A stretch of 64,000 nucleotides of DNA from Maribellus sp. YY47. GTDB taxonomy: Bacteria; Bacteroidota; Bacteroidia; Bacteroidales; Prolixibacteraceae. The position numbers and the translations under genes were made by a program. The stretch lies in assembly GCF_023111095.1 (NCBI RefSeq), contig NZ_JALGYW010000002.1, positions 1 to 64,000 of the forward strand. Direction: 5' to 3'. Below are positions 18,209-26,365 of the stretch, piece by piece. The number at the start of each line of letters is the position of its first letter. Positions within the stretch are counted from its first letter, which is position 1. The notes below the pieces were generated by a model. The model was not told the DNA's origin. It was given only the letters and a program-made list of their open reading frames with translations, and made no database searches.

Positions 18209-19228
18209 TCAGTCGCGCTCTTTTAATCGTTTCAATGCTTCCTTATATTCTTCCAGGCGTTTGTCGAGTTCCATACTTTTATCTCCAAGGAATTTTTCAA
18301 AATCCTCGGTACTCACTGCGCCAATGTATTCCTGTAAATTCTGGTGCAACGCATCACGAAAAAGCATGTCGCGGCTTGCCATTTTTACACGAGCTTTTTC
18401 ACGAAGAGGTTCCCATAATTTTAGCTGTTCAAATTTCGAGAATAGTAAGTCTGTTTCGAATGCATTGAGTTTCCGGCCAAGCTCCAGCGACTTGTTTTTC
18501 AAAATGTCGGCAAAGCCTATTTCGTAACTCGAAATAATATCGAGCACCTCGCTGTACATGGTGTGACGAACATTTTCTTTAGCTTCCAGCTTTAATATTT
18601 TACGATACTCTTTTGAGTTCTCTTTAAAAATGCTGCTGTAAATTTTATCGGTGTACACCATGTATTTAAATGGCCCCATATCTACATAGTCGCGTAATGC
18701 ATCGGTAAATTCACGACGGTAATCTTCACCTTTGAGCAGGTTTACCACAAACTCCTCATCGCGTTGATTGATGTATTTGGTACTGCCCCCGGTTCGCTTA
18801 TTAATGGTGTCGATTACAATGTCGAGAATAACGCTGCGTAATTCTTTTGCTTTTTCGCTGGTTGTCAGTAACATTGCAATGTTAAGAAACGCCCTGAAAT
18901 TAAAAACTCCTAATACGGTTGATTTGGTCACGAAATCGGTTTCGTTACCAAATACATCCGAATAGACTAATTTAAAGTCAATCAGTGATTTACCACGTAA
19001 GACAACGTAACCGTTTTTTTCGATTTCTTTTTGATTTTTCTCCAAATAGTTATCGATGGTTCGTTCGGTTACTTCAAAAAAATCGGCCACCTGCTTTTTG
19101 GTAAAGCGAAATTCCTGTTCGTACAATACGCCGGTAATACCCACTGCTTTCTGAATTTCCTGAACAGCGTATTTGTTGTTGAGAATATTTTGCCGGGTAA
19201 TGCCCGAATTTGTTAAATCGTTGGCCAT
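18209..19228 (-). CDS. RhuM-like DNA-binding protein in the hsd operon
   Basis: A 339-residue soluble protein. An N-terminal winged-helix-like segment FTKKQVADFFEVTERTIDNY (about residues 42-61) looks like a helix-turn-helix. It is followed by the GKSLIDFKLVYSDVFG region and FRAFLNIAMLLTTSEKAKELR seen in RhuM/virulence-type proteins and phage-associated regulators. The C-terminal 100 residues are charged and helical. It sits between a four-helix-bundle gene and the Doc-like gene, one base from the latter. The arrangement suggests that it pairs with the Doc-like protein as antitoxin or regulator, but this is inferred from position. The domain name is recalled from similar operons rather than demonstrated. 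Confidence 0.7.
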   Translation of the reverse strand: MANDLTNSGITRQNILNNKYAVQEIQKAVGITGVLYEQEFRFTKKQVADFFEVTERTIDNYLEKNQKEIEKNGYVVLRGKSLIDFKLVYSDVFGNETDFVTKSTVLGVFNFRAFLNIAMLLTTSEKAKELRSVILDIVIDTINKRTGGSTKYINQRDEEFVVNLLKGEDYRREFTDALRDYVDMGPFKYMVYTDKIYSSIFKENSKEYRKILKLEAKENVRHTMYSEVLDIISSYEIGFADILKNKSLELGRKLNAFETDLLFSKFEQLKLWEPLREKARVKMASRDMLFRDALHQNLQEYIGAVSTEDFEKFLGDKSMELDKRLEEYKEALKRLKERD

Positions 19229-19242
19229 ACTCTTATTAATGA

Positions 19243-19608
19243 TTAATGGTTAGAGGTTAGTGATTGCTTTGCAGTTTTGATACTGCTGGTTAGCATTTTA
19301 ATGATTTCAATGGCATCATTATTCAGACTATTGAACATATCCACAGATAAGTATTCAGTAGCATTGAGAAGTTCGAGCCAGTAAAGTGTTTCGTTGATTT
19401 CTTTTTGGGCAATGGCCATTTTGTGGACAAAATCGGCTTTACTTTCGGAATGTTCTGCTTCACGAACCATTGCACCAACGGAGGTACCACTGCGTAAAAT
19501 TTGTTTCGATAAGACAAATTCCTTTTTCTCATCGCACAAGTATTTGTATAGATTTACAATCCTTACAGCAAATTTGAAACTCTTATCTTTTAATACGCTT
19601 TCTTTCAT
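19243..19608 (-). CDS. Four-helix-bundle protein (S23 / intervening-sequence type)
   Basis: A 121-residue, nearly all-helical protein. It carries the family features: an N-terminal FKFAVRIVNLYKYLCDEK, then LSKQILRSGTSVGAMVREAEHSESKADFVHKM, then a long final helix. The R-S-x-x-S-V/I-x-x-x-x-x-E/A-E core is typical of the group first seen in 23S rRNA intervening sequences and related to the Avd accessory protein of diversity-generating retroelements. Function is not known in most settings. It interrupts the order hsdS - RhuM-like gene. TAACCACTA-type repeats lie on both sides, and its last codons are part of one of them, suggesting insertion as a unit. Confidence 0.85.
   Translation of the reverse strand: MKESVLKDKSFKFAVRIVNLYKYLCDEKKEFVLSKQILRSGTSVGAMVREAEHSESKADFVHKMAIAQKEINETLYWLELLNATEYLSVDMFNSLNNDAIEIIKMLTSSIKTAKQSLTSNH
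19255..19265. repeat. Inverted-repeat word flanking the four-helix-bundle gene (left)
   Basis: GGTTAGTGATT here is the exact reverse complement of AATCACTAACC at 19712-19722 on the other side of the four-helix-bundle gene. This copy overlaps the last codons of that gene. Confidence 0.6.
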
Positions 19609-19609
19609 A

Positions 19610-19762
19610 GTGGTAAACTGTTAGTGGTTAATTAAAATACGTTTAACTGTAACAGAATAATATCTTTTGGATTGGAATCTAATATTGCTCATATTTAAAT
19701 ACTTTAAAATTAATCACTAACCATTCATAACTATCCACTTACCACTATTCACTAACCACTGG
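19610..19762. repeat. TAACCACTA-type degenerate repeats between hsdS and the four-helix-bundle gene
   Basis: This gap holds several variants of a short word: GTTAGTGGTTA (19620-19630), AATCACTAACC (19712-19722), then TATCCACT, TACCACT and CACTAACCACT up to about 19760, where they enter the 3' end of hsdS. The cluster is unlike the surrounding sequence and marks the edges of the inserted gene. Confidence 0.6.
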
Positions 19763-20974
19763 TTCAAAGCTTAAAAGCTTTGAACGGTAATATTCATACT
19801 GCTTTCTCCTTGCCTCAATCTCGGCAGGTAAACCCACCGATATATCATTCACTAAAGCGTCGAATTTATCTAATATACCTACAATACGTACCTGTTCTTC
19901 CATTGGAGGAATGGGAATTTTGGCTTTGCTTAAACCAGGCGCATTAATAGATGAAATTTTACCGGATGATATAGAACTTTTAATTTGCGAACGGAAAAGA
20001 TTTGTTTGCAAGTAATAGGACACATACTTTGGATTCATTTTATGAGAATATGCAAAACATGCATCATGAATAACCACATCAGAATCACCTAACCAAGCAA
20101 CACCATTACCAATATCTTCAATAGTTTCGCCTGCTGAAACAATAACCACATCACCAGGGTGCGCAACACGAAGTTTTGCAGCTAAATTAGGGTTTAAATA
20201 AGACTTTGCCTCTTTTGCCCATATTTTGTAATGGGTGTACAATTCACCGTAGTGAATACATGGAACACCCTCTGAGACAATATCGTTCTTTACAAATCGT
20301 TTACCCCTGATAAACTCACCAACTTCTCCAAGCATTTTCCATTCCACATCTTTACCATCAAAACACAATAGTTGGTCGCGGTAGTATATGTATTGGGCGC
20401 GACGCGCCTCCAGCTCCGCCTCCAGCTCCGCCTCCAGCGTGGTGAATTTGTCGAGAATCGCGACTATTTCTTGTTGAATAGGAAGTGGGGGAATTGGAAA
20501 TTTATACTTTTTAAATCTACCCATATCTACAGACGGGAAACTGGCCGTGTTAGTATTATTTTTACACCACTCATCAATAATGAACATGTAATAATGAAAA
20601 AATTTCATATCAAGTTTGTCATCAAACGATTTACGTTTTGACAAAAACGTAAATCGTTGATTCGCAAGCGAATCAACAATTATTAATGCATGTTCTCCAA
20701 TGGTTGCTGTTGTAGCAACTATTATTGAGTTGGCTGGAAATAACCCGCTTCCTTTAACAGCCTCTGGTGTAATATGTTGAATTGAATCAGAAAGAATATG
20801 ACCATTTTGTCTTATATCCTCCATTCTGAACCAAGGAATAGTACCATTAGTCCAAAATTCAGAATTTGCTTTTGAAGGAGTGTATCCATTCTTTATTTCG
20901 AATACTTCCTGTAACTCTATAAACTCAGCACCATCAGGACAGTATTGTTGAATAAGTTCCTCTATTTTACTCAC
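19745..20974 (-). CDS. hsdS: HsdS, type I specificity subunit
   Basis: HsdS recognises the bipartite DNA target and holds the two HsdM subunits. The 409-residue protein has two target-recognition domains, each followed by a conserved helical spacer. The first spacer is IPPLPIQQEIVAILDKFTT with the following helix; the second is IPPMEEQVRIVGILDKFDA ending in EIEARRKQYEYYRSKLLSF. The central spacer contains a 12-bp tandem repeat giving LEAELEAELEA, just before RRAQYIYYRDQLL. The two spacer helices are alike, as usual in this family. It overlaps hsdM by four bases. The recognition sequence cannot be predicted. Confidence 0.95.
   Translation of the reverse strand: MSKIEELIQQYCPDGAEFIELQEVFEIKNGYTPSKANSEFWTNGTIPWFRMEDIRQNGHILSDSIQHITPEAVKGSGLFPANSIIVATTATIGEHALIIVDSLANQRFTFLSKRKSFDDKLDMKFFHYYMFIIDEWCKNNTNTASFPSVDMGRFKKYKFPIPPLPIQQEIVAILDKFTTLEAELEAELEARRAQYIYYRDQLLCFDGKDVEWKMLGEVGEFIRGKRFVKNDIVSEGVPCIHYGELYTHYKIWAKEAKSYLNPNLAAKLRVAHPGDVVIVSAGETIEDIGNGVAWLGDSDVVIHDACFAYSHKMNPKYVSYYLQTNLFRSQIKSSISSGKISSINAPGLSKAKIPIPPMEEQVRIVGILDKFDALVNDISVGLPAEIEARRKQYEYYRSKLLSFEPVVSE
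20406..20438. repeat. 12-bp tandem repeat in the central spacer of hsdS
   Basis: The unit GCCTCCAGCTCC occurs twice and is followed by 9 bases of a third copy. Read on the minus strand it encodes the four-residue period LEAE. Gain or loss of a unit keeps the frame and changes the length of the spacer helix. Confidence 0.9.
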
Positions 20975-22533
20975 AAGCTACCTCCTTCCAAATCAGCGAC
21001 TATTTCGTCAATGGCTGTGCGAAGCTTGTTTTGGCGGATTACAATTTCGGCAATATGAGCATTGAGTTTTTCAATATCTACTTCTTCAGTGGTGTTTTCT
21101 TGCTCAACATAGCTGCTTACTGAAATATTATAATCGTTTTCGGCAATGTCTTCGTTTTTTACCAATTGGCAAAAATGGTCTTCATTTTTCCGGTCGATAA
21201 ATGCCTTTAATATCCGTTTGCGGTTAACATCGGATAATTTGTTTTTATTGCCACCACGCTCAAATTCTGCCGAAGCATCGATAAATAGTGTAGCATTGTC
21301 TTTTTTACTCTTTTTAATAACAATAATACAGGTGGCTATGGTTGTACCAAAAAACAAATCGGGAGGAAGCTGAATAACGGTATCAATGTAGTTGTTATCC
21401 ACCAAGTATTTCCTGATTTTCTGTTCGGCACCTCCACGATATAGTACGCCCGGAAACTCAACAATGGCAGCCGTACCCGAAGTGGATAGCCACGAAAGCA
21501 TGTGCATGGTAAACGCTAAATCGGCTTTGCTTTTTGGAGCCAGCACTCCGGCAGGTGAAAAACGGGGGTCGTTTATTAAAAGCGGGTTGGCATCGCCATC
21601 CCATTTAATGGAATAGGGTGGATTTGAAACAATACAATCGAAAGGCTCATCGTCCCAATGTTTGGGTTCGGTAAGGGTATCACCGTGAGCAATATCGAAT
21701 TTCTCGTAATTAATATCGTGCAAAAACATGTTGATACGGCAAAGGTTGTAGGTAGTAATATTTACTTCCTGACCATAAAATCCCTGCCTTACGTTTTCTT
21801 TGCCCAATACTTTGGCAAATTTTAATAACAGAGAACCAGAACCACAAGCCGGGTCATAAACCTTATTTACCTGCTTTTTGCCAACAACAGTCATTTCGGC
21901 AAGCAATTCAGAGACTTCCTGTGGTGTAAAAAATTCACCTCCAGATTTTCCGGCATTGCTGGCGTACATGGTCATTAAAAACTCGTAGGCATCGCCAAAG
22001 GTATCGATGGTGTTGTCCTGGTAATCTCCTAAATTTAAACCTCCAATGGCTTCGAGGATTTTAACCAGTTTCTCATTTCTTTTCTGAACTGTTCCTCCCA
22101 GTTTGTTGCTGTTCACATCAATGTCATCGAACAAACCTTTTAAGTCATCTTCGCTGTCAGTTCCTTTAGCTGAGTTTTCGATATTTTTAAAAACCTTGCT
22201 TAATGTTTCGTTCAGGTTTTCATCGTTCTTCGCTTTCTTCTGAACATTTATAAATAACTCGGAGGGCAGTATAAAAAAGCCTTTTTCTTTTACTGTGTCA
22301 GCCCGACCAAATTCGGCATCTTTATCTGAAATTTTGGCGTAATCAAAATTTGTATTTCCGGTACGTTGTTCTTCCTTATTGATAAATGAAGTCAGGTTCT
22401 CGGAAATGAACCTGTAAAATAACAAACCCAGTACATACGATTTAAAGTCCCAACCATCTACACTTCCGCGGAGGTCGTTTGCTATCTGCCATATTGCGCG
22501 GTGTAGTTCGTCGCGTTCTTGCTCTTTTGCCAT
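20971..22533 (-). CDS. hsdM: HsdM, type I DNA methyltransferase subunit
   Basis: HsdM methylates adenine (N6) in the target sequence as part of the HsdM2S methylase. The 520-residue protein has an N-terminal helical domain (LHRAIWQIANDLRGSVDGWDFKSYV), then KSGGEFFTPQEVSELLA, the S-adenosylmethionine site DPACGSGSLL (about residue 227) and the catalytic NPPY in VSNPPYSIKWDGD (about 304). A long helical C-terminus contacts HsdS. The length and motifs are those of a complete enzyme. It is the first gene of the hsd operon, with a promoter box about 65 bases upstream, and its stop overlaps the hsdS start. Confidence 0.96.
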   Translation of the reverse strand: MAKEQERDELHRAIWQIANDLRGSVDGWDFKSYVLGLLFYRFISENLTSFINKEEQRTGNTNFDYAKISDKDAEFGRADTVKEKGFFILPSELFINVQKKAKNDENLNETLSKVFKNIENSAKGTDSEDDLKGLFDDIDVNSNKLGGTVQKRNEKLVKILEAIGGLNLGDYQDNTIDTFGDAYEFLMTMYASNAGKSGGEFFTPQEVSELLAEMTVVGKKQVNKVYDPACGSGSLLLKFAKVLGKENVRQGFYGQEVNITTYNLCRINMFLHDINYEKFDIAHGDTLTEPKHWDDEPFDCIVSNPPYSIKWDGDANPLLINDPRFSPAGVLAPKSKADLAFTMHMLSWLSTSGTAAIVEFPGVLYRGGAEQKIRKYLVDNNYIDTVIQLPPDLFFGTTIATCIIVIKKSKKDNATLFIDASAEFERGGNKNKLSDVNRKRILKAFIDRKNEDHFCQLVKNEDIAENDYNISVSSYVEQENTTEEVDIEKLNAHIAEIVIRQNKLRTAIDEIVADLEGGSL

Positions 22534-22598
22534 TATAAATTATTTCTTTTATTAGGATGTGTGCTTTTAAATTTGTTGCCGTCTTTTATGAAAAGAAC

Positions 22599-22606
22599 CA
22601 AAGATA
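22599..22606 (-). promoter_or_regulatory. -7 box of the hsd operon promoter
   Basis: On the minus strand the sequence is TATCTTTG, an exact TAnnTTTG match, which would leave a leader of roughly 58 bases before the hsdM ATG. No good -33 box is seen at the standard distance. Confidence 0.45.
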
Positions 22607-22834
22607 AATAAATATGGCTACAGGCCCTGTTTCATTTTAAGGCAAAAATGACAAAATATTGAGTATATTTCGTAATCAAATCTTCAGTTTGCATAAATAA
22701 TCATTAGGTTTTGTTTTTCTCCGATTAAATAAAGAAATGACTCATGATATTTAATTATCAAGTCACGTAAAATCATTACATTGGCACACTATTATTATGT
22801 ACAATTAAGGATCACAACTTACATAATCCATAAA

Positions 22835-23875
22835 ATGACTATTCAATTTAACACCTCAGAAGGAAGCATTCGAAAAATTTCCGAAAGGAAGAAGTATTGG
22901 TTTGTAAGAACTTATTCAGGAGCAACTTTCGATGATTTTCAGGAAAATAATTACATCGGAATTGGCCTAAACTTCGTGCCGCAGAATTTGATTCAGAATG
23001 TCCAAGGAGATAATCTTAGCATTCCGTACGACACATTAAAAACTTTTATCGCCAATAACTCAGACTACGAAAAAGGAGAAGTCACTAAATGGGCAAATCA
23101 ATTAGTTGCCTTCCAACATGATATGCAAATTGGTGACTGCGTAATAATTCCAAGTAAAAATTCCGATTTCTTAGCGATAGGAGAAATTGAAAGCGAAGTC
23201 TATATTACAGACGACACAAGAAGATTCGAATTCAATGACAACTATGAACCTTATCCAGAGAAAAGAAGACGTGTAAACTGGATATTACTTAAAAAGAAAG
23301 AGGATTTCCGTGGAGACTTGGATAACATATTTCATAGTCGACAAGCGATATACAATATTGACAGACTCGCCCAAACAATAGAAGGATACATCTCTCCTCT
23401 GTTCATGATAGGAGACACGAGCTATATGGTTATTCAAATCAGGCAAGATGAAAATATAAACGCATTTGCCTTTAGCAAATTTTTGGATTCTCTTACCTAC
23501 TTCTACACCGAAATTTGTGAAGAACATGGTATTGAGTACAATGAAGAACTTTATATAAAAATTAAAGTTCAATCTAAGGGTAAAGTTGCCTTGGCAGCAG
23601 TAGCGTTGTTAGGATTATTAGGAATATCAACAATCTTTGCGTTATCTGACGATCCAAGAATAAAATTAGACTTAGGAAGATACGGAACATTGGAAGCAGA
23701 AGGTGATGGGCTTTTACAATCATGGACAAATTTCCTCAATGCGAAACAAGAGAGGCAGCAAAAAATGATTGAATTCCAAGCATCCATGGACTCAATAAAA
23801 GCAGCTACGCATAATGACTTAGATGATGAACTTTTGGACGATGCCCAGGAAGAGAGGGAAGGAGAAAATAGATAA
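22835..23875 (+). CDS. Unknown protein: soluble N-terminal domain, one membrane helix, charged tail
   Basis: The start is taken at ATG 22835 (346 residues). An upstream TTG at 22781 would add 18 residues that look non-coding. Residues 20-45 (YWFVRTYSGATFDDFQENNYIGIG) and about 96-125 (QIGDCVIIPSKNSDFLAIGE) resemble the PUA/EVE-like sensor domain at the front of some Mrr- and McrB-type restriction proteins, where a W-x-x-R start and a GD-x-V-x-x-P turn recur. At about 248-270 a hydrophobic stretch (VALAAVALLGLLGISTIFAL) should cross the membrane. The last 75 residues are charged and helical. The gene is divergent from hsdM inside the element. A defence role is possible but inferred; I do not recognise the full protein. 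Confidence 0.7.
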   Translation: MTIQFNTSEGSIRKISERKKYWFVRTYSGATFDDFQENNYIGIGLNFVPQNLIQNVQGDNLSIPYDTLKTFIANNSDYEKGEVTKWANQLVAFQHDMQIGDCVIIPSKNSDFLAIGEIESEVYITDDTRRFEFNDNYEPYPEKRRRVNWILLKKKEDFRGDLDNIFHSRQAIYNIDRLAQTIEGYISPLFMIGDTSYMVIQIRQDENINAFAFSKFLDSLTYFYTEICEEHGIEYNEELYIKIKVQSKGKVALAAVALLGLLGISTIFALSDDPRIKLDLGRYGTLEAEGDGLLQSWTNFLNAKQERQQKMIEFQASMDSIKAATHNDLDDELLDDAQEEREGENR

Positions 23876-24055
23876 TAAAGCAGAAAGTCCGAGAAGAATC
23901 CAAACTAATTTCCGGTCAGCGATTAGCTGATCAACATGAAAAATCTTGTAAGATATAAAGTACAGCGGTGTGTAAAATATACTCAATTCCACTAAGAATA
24001 TTGCCAAACAAAATATAACGGTTACAAGGCTCATGGGACAGTTTCGTTGCTTCAA
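23819..24055 (-). CDS. Possible small two-helix membrane protein
   Basis: A 78-residue frame with two hydrophobic segments (SLVTVIFCLAIFLVELSIFY and LVWILLGLSALLSIFSFPLFL) separated by a charged loop. It overlaps the 3' end of the rightward gene by 57 bases, in the opposite direction. Hydrophobic spurious frames are common in AT-rich DNA, so support is weak, but the alternation of hydrophobic and charged stretches is protein-like. No family is recognised. Confidence 0.3.
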   Translation of the reverse strand: MKQRNCPMSLVTVIFCLAIFLVELSIFYTPLYFISYKIFHVDQLIADRKLVWILLGLSALLSIFSFPLFLGIVQKFII

Positions 24056-24421
24056 AATTATTAAAACTAATATTCAAATAAAAATCGAAAGTGTTAAATA
24101 TCTCTTGGTAACAAACAAACAAACAAAAACTGGTGGTGGTTCATGCCGTTCTTTTATTCGATGCCCCTTTAACAAATATTTCAGCACGTGAGTTTCCTAA
24201 TATTATTAGGCAATCGAACTACTATTGATTTGATGATGAAGTTCTGCCTATTACACCTTATGACACGTAATCATAAGAACACCTTAAATACTACCATCAT
24301 AATCCACTATCACTCAATATAATACACCACAAAAAAAAGAACAAGTAGCTGTTTAATTCAAACTGGGTGCAAACAAGCAACCAAATCGTGGTCATTCATC
24401 AAGTGATCTATTTCCCGTAAC
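24056..24421. other. AT-rich non-coding stretch inside the element
   Basis: No protein or RNA gene can be supported. A short palindrome CCTAAT-ATT-ATTAGG lies near 24197-24211. Base composition is visibly more AT-rich than the chromosomal flanks. Confidence 0.4.
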
Positions 24422-24718
24422 TCAATTTGTATCAAAATAAAACTCTTCACATTCCTCTTTCGAAATACTCCAACGTTCAGGGAATCGTTCAGAAAATAGA
24501 TAATATAGGAACTCAGAATACCCTCGGTCAGTTCTTTGATACACAAGCATGCCTTCGTCGAACCTTTTTTCATACTCCCACATCAACTGACAGAAAAGCA
24601 TATTTTTAATATGCCGGACGTACGGAATTTCACCAGAAACAATTTTAGCTACGTCCACCTTTGGATTAGGATACTTCTCTTCTCCTCGATAGTACCTGCA
24701 TTTATTATATATTTTCAT
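24422..24718 (-). CDS. Hypothetical protein, 98 residues
   Basis: A charged, tryptophan- and tyrosine-containing small protein beginning MKIYNKCRYYRGEEKYPNP and ending in EECEEFYFDTN. The composition is that of a real soluble protein rather than a chance frame: many K, E, R, Y residues and few low-complexity runs. No signal peptide, membrane helix or known motif is visible. It stands alone in an AT-rich part of the element with no close partner on either side. No function is proposed. Confidence 0.55.
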   Translation of the reverse strand: MKIYNKCRYYRGEEKYPNPKVDVAKIVSGEIPYVRHIKNMLFCQLMWEYEKRFDEGMLVYQRTDRGYSEFLYYLFSERFPERWSISKEECEEFYFDTN

Positions 24719-25043
24719 TCAAAACGTATTTTTAAAGCCCTACAACGCACTTTTAACAACCTGCTTACCGTATACGTCCATTTAAATAGAAATGACTCTA
24801 AATCGCCTAATCGACGTCTAATTAATTAACAGCATAATAGCGGTATAACATCCTTTAATAGGCAACATAGCAGCAAAACATCAAAAATATTATCAAAACA
24901 CAAAATTACAACATAACTATCTTATTTTCAAATATCTACAATTAATCCAAAAACAAATTTCCCAGTCCATTTGATTTTTTCATCTGAACTGGGATTATAA
25001 ATAATCAGGTGCTGGCTGTGTCTCGTCTCTACCGCACCATTAT
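24719..25043. other. AT-rich non-coding stretch before the phage-like gene block
   Basis: No gene is supported. CCCAGT...ACTGGG at about 24961-24993 could form a weak terminator for the leftward genes that end at 25044, with a T-rich run after it on the minus strand. Confidence 0.4.
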
Positions 25044-25634
25044 TCATTGCTTAAAATAGCGAAATCCTTTCTCATTAAGGAAAAACGCCTGCTGGCCCCG
25101 GTTGAAATGCAACAGACCATCGTAATCAATAACAGCACCCGGATAAGTGTTGTCTTTACAAAAGCTCTGCAGGCTCTCCCAAGCTTTCAAAAAAACTTTA
25201 ACTTGTTTCTCGGCCTCATTGATAACAGAATTTCGACGTATTGTAAATTTTGCACGCAACTTGTCATCATCTGCCGCGAACCTTCCATTTTCGTAAGTCG
25301 TGAATGGCAAACAGTAAATATTTGACAACCCACGGTGATTTTGTATTAGCCGACGCTTGGAATCAAGAAAAGTAAGATCTGGGGCAATAATCATCTTTTG
25401 AACAATAAGAGAAGGTATCATTTGGAGCTTAGCCCTTTGATCTTCTATAAACATTTCTTTTATCCGTTCATTACTGCAATACAATATTTCTCTCGCCTGC
25501 ACCGCGTTGTTCGGCTGCAGTCCAAGCTTTTTAAGTTCGTCAAGCACTTCGTTCGCTATCAAGCAAAAGTTAGCGACGTCTCTCTCGGCTGCTTTGAAAC
25601 CGTTTTCGTCAAAATAAAAATTGTTCTTTTTCAT
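25044..25634 (-). CDS. Hypothetical protein of the element
   Basis: A 196-residue soluble protein, read from the ATG at 25634 (MKKNNFYFDENGF). The frame continues upstream to 25676, but that part overlaps the preceding small gene and looks non-coding. The sequence is mixed alpha/beta with no signal peptide, membrane segment or familiar catalytic motif. It is the last gene of a leftward run of small genes that starts near the integrase, and lies 1 base after the 60-residue gene. Its position suggests a role in element maintenance or replication, but nothing in the sequence shows this. Confidence 0.65.
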   Translation of the reverse strand: MKKNNFYFDENGFKAAERDVANFCLIANEVLDELKKLGLQPNNAVQAREILYCSNERIKEMFIEDQRAKLQMIPSLIVQKMIIAPDLTFLDSKRRLIQNHRGLSNIYCLPFTTYENGRFAADDDKLRAKFTIRRNSVINEAEKQVKVFLKAWESLQSFCKDNTYPGAVIDYDGLLHFNRGQQAFFLNEKGFRYFKQ

Positions 25635-25635
25635 T

Positions 25636-25818
25636 TTAAAATCCCCCCAATCGATTAATGTCGTTAATAATTTCACCCTGCAGAATTGCTTCTTCGTACA
25701 ATTTCTTGATTTCGACGCCGAAATCTGGATCCGCTTGAATTTCGTTCCGCAAAGTTTTTAAAATAAACCCCCGGCGATTTTCCGGAGTCAACTTCTCAAT
25801 AAACTCTTCCATGATCAT
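25636..25818 (-). CDS. Small hypothetical protein, 60 residues
   Basis: A short acidic, helical protein (MIMEEFIEKLTPENRRGFIL...). A second ATG two codons in (25812) is an equally possible start. Its stop lies one base before the ATG of the next gene, so the two are probably translated from one message. The composition and tight spacing argue for a real gene; no function is recognised. Confidence 0.6.
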   Translation of the reverse strand: MIMEEFIEKLTPENRRGFILKTLRNEIQADPDFGVEIKKLYEEAILQGEIINDINRLGGF

Positions 25819-25933
25819 AAATTTTAGATTATTAAATTTTCTTTTTTAGTAAAAACAGGCCGAAAAACCCAGAAAACCCGATCGCTAAATTTCGGTGAAG
25901 ATCTAACTAACGCAGGCTTTATTCCCTTCCACA

Positions 25934-26365
25934 TTATAAGTGCGTTGCAATTGTTTTCCCTCTTTCAAGTTTGAATTGTTTAGCCCATCTCAATAATTCT
26001 GACGGATCTATGTCACCGTACATTTTTCCAAACGATCCCATCTTTGCCTTTTTAAAAAACAAGGTAAGTTCTGCCATATTTAGCGGTTTGAAAAAGTCAT
26101 ACAGATAGAGAGCCGTTTCATTTACTTGATCATCTTCGAGAGGAAGGCGCATGAAAAAGGAATATTGGCATAACCAAGTTTCAATAAGCCGAATTGGGGC
26201 ATTGGGTGTATACATTCCACACAGATCATTTAAAGTGATCGTTGAAGCGTTATATGCCTTCCAATAGTCATTGTTACCCATGAATAATCTCACACAATAA
26301 GCATGATTATATTTCTTCAAGAATTCGATCTGGTGCGGAATTTCAACCAGTAAATTCTCCGCCAT
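25934..26365 (-). CDS. Hypothetical phage-type protein
   Basis: A 143-residue protein read from the ATG at 26365 (MAENLLVEIPHQIEF). The open frame reaches 26467, but a start there would overlap the upstream gene by 125 bases in another frame, whereas 26365 gives a 23-base overlap. The C-terminal half (LNMAELTLFFKKAKMGSFGKMYGDIDPSELLRWAKQF) resembles proteins often found in Bacteroidota prophages, with a G-x-F/Y-G-x-(I/V)-D-P stretch. It may be related to the DUF6633 group, recalled without proof. It probably has a DNA-metabolism role, as its neighbours do, but this is only an inference. Confidence 0.65.
   Translation of the reverse strand: MAENLLVEIPHQIEFLKKYNHAYCVRLFMGNNDYWKAYNASTITLNDLCGMYTPNAPIRLIETWLCQYSFFMRLPLEDDQVNETALYLYDFFKPLNMAELTLFFKKAKMGSFGKMYGDIDPSELLRWAKQFKLERGKTIATHL

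Noticed and set aside
23931-24122. 63-codon leftward frame after the membrane-anchored gene
   Set aside because: It overlaps another weak frame, is low in complexity and shows no supporting start signal.
216-24216. 14-base match TATTATTAGGCAAT between about 217 and 24204
   Set aside because: A match of this length is expected by chance in AT-rich DNA of this size.
25016-25027. TGTGTCTCGTC, resembling the insertion-sequence end at the left edge
   Set aside because: An 11-base match with no accompanying transposase or second end; it is probably chance.
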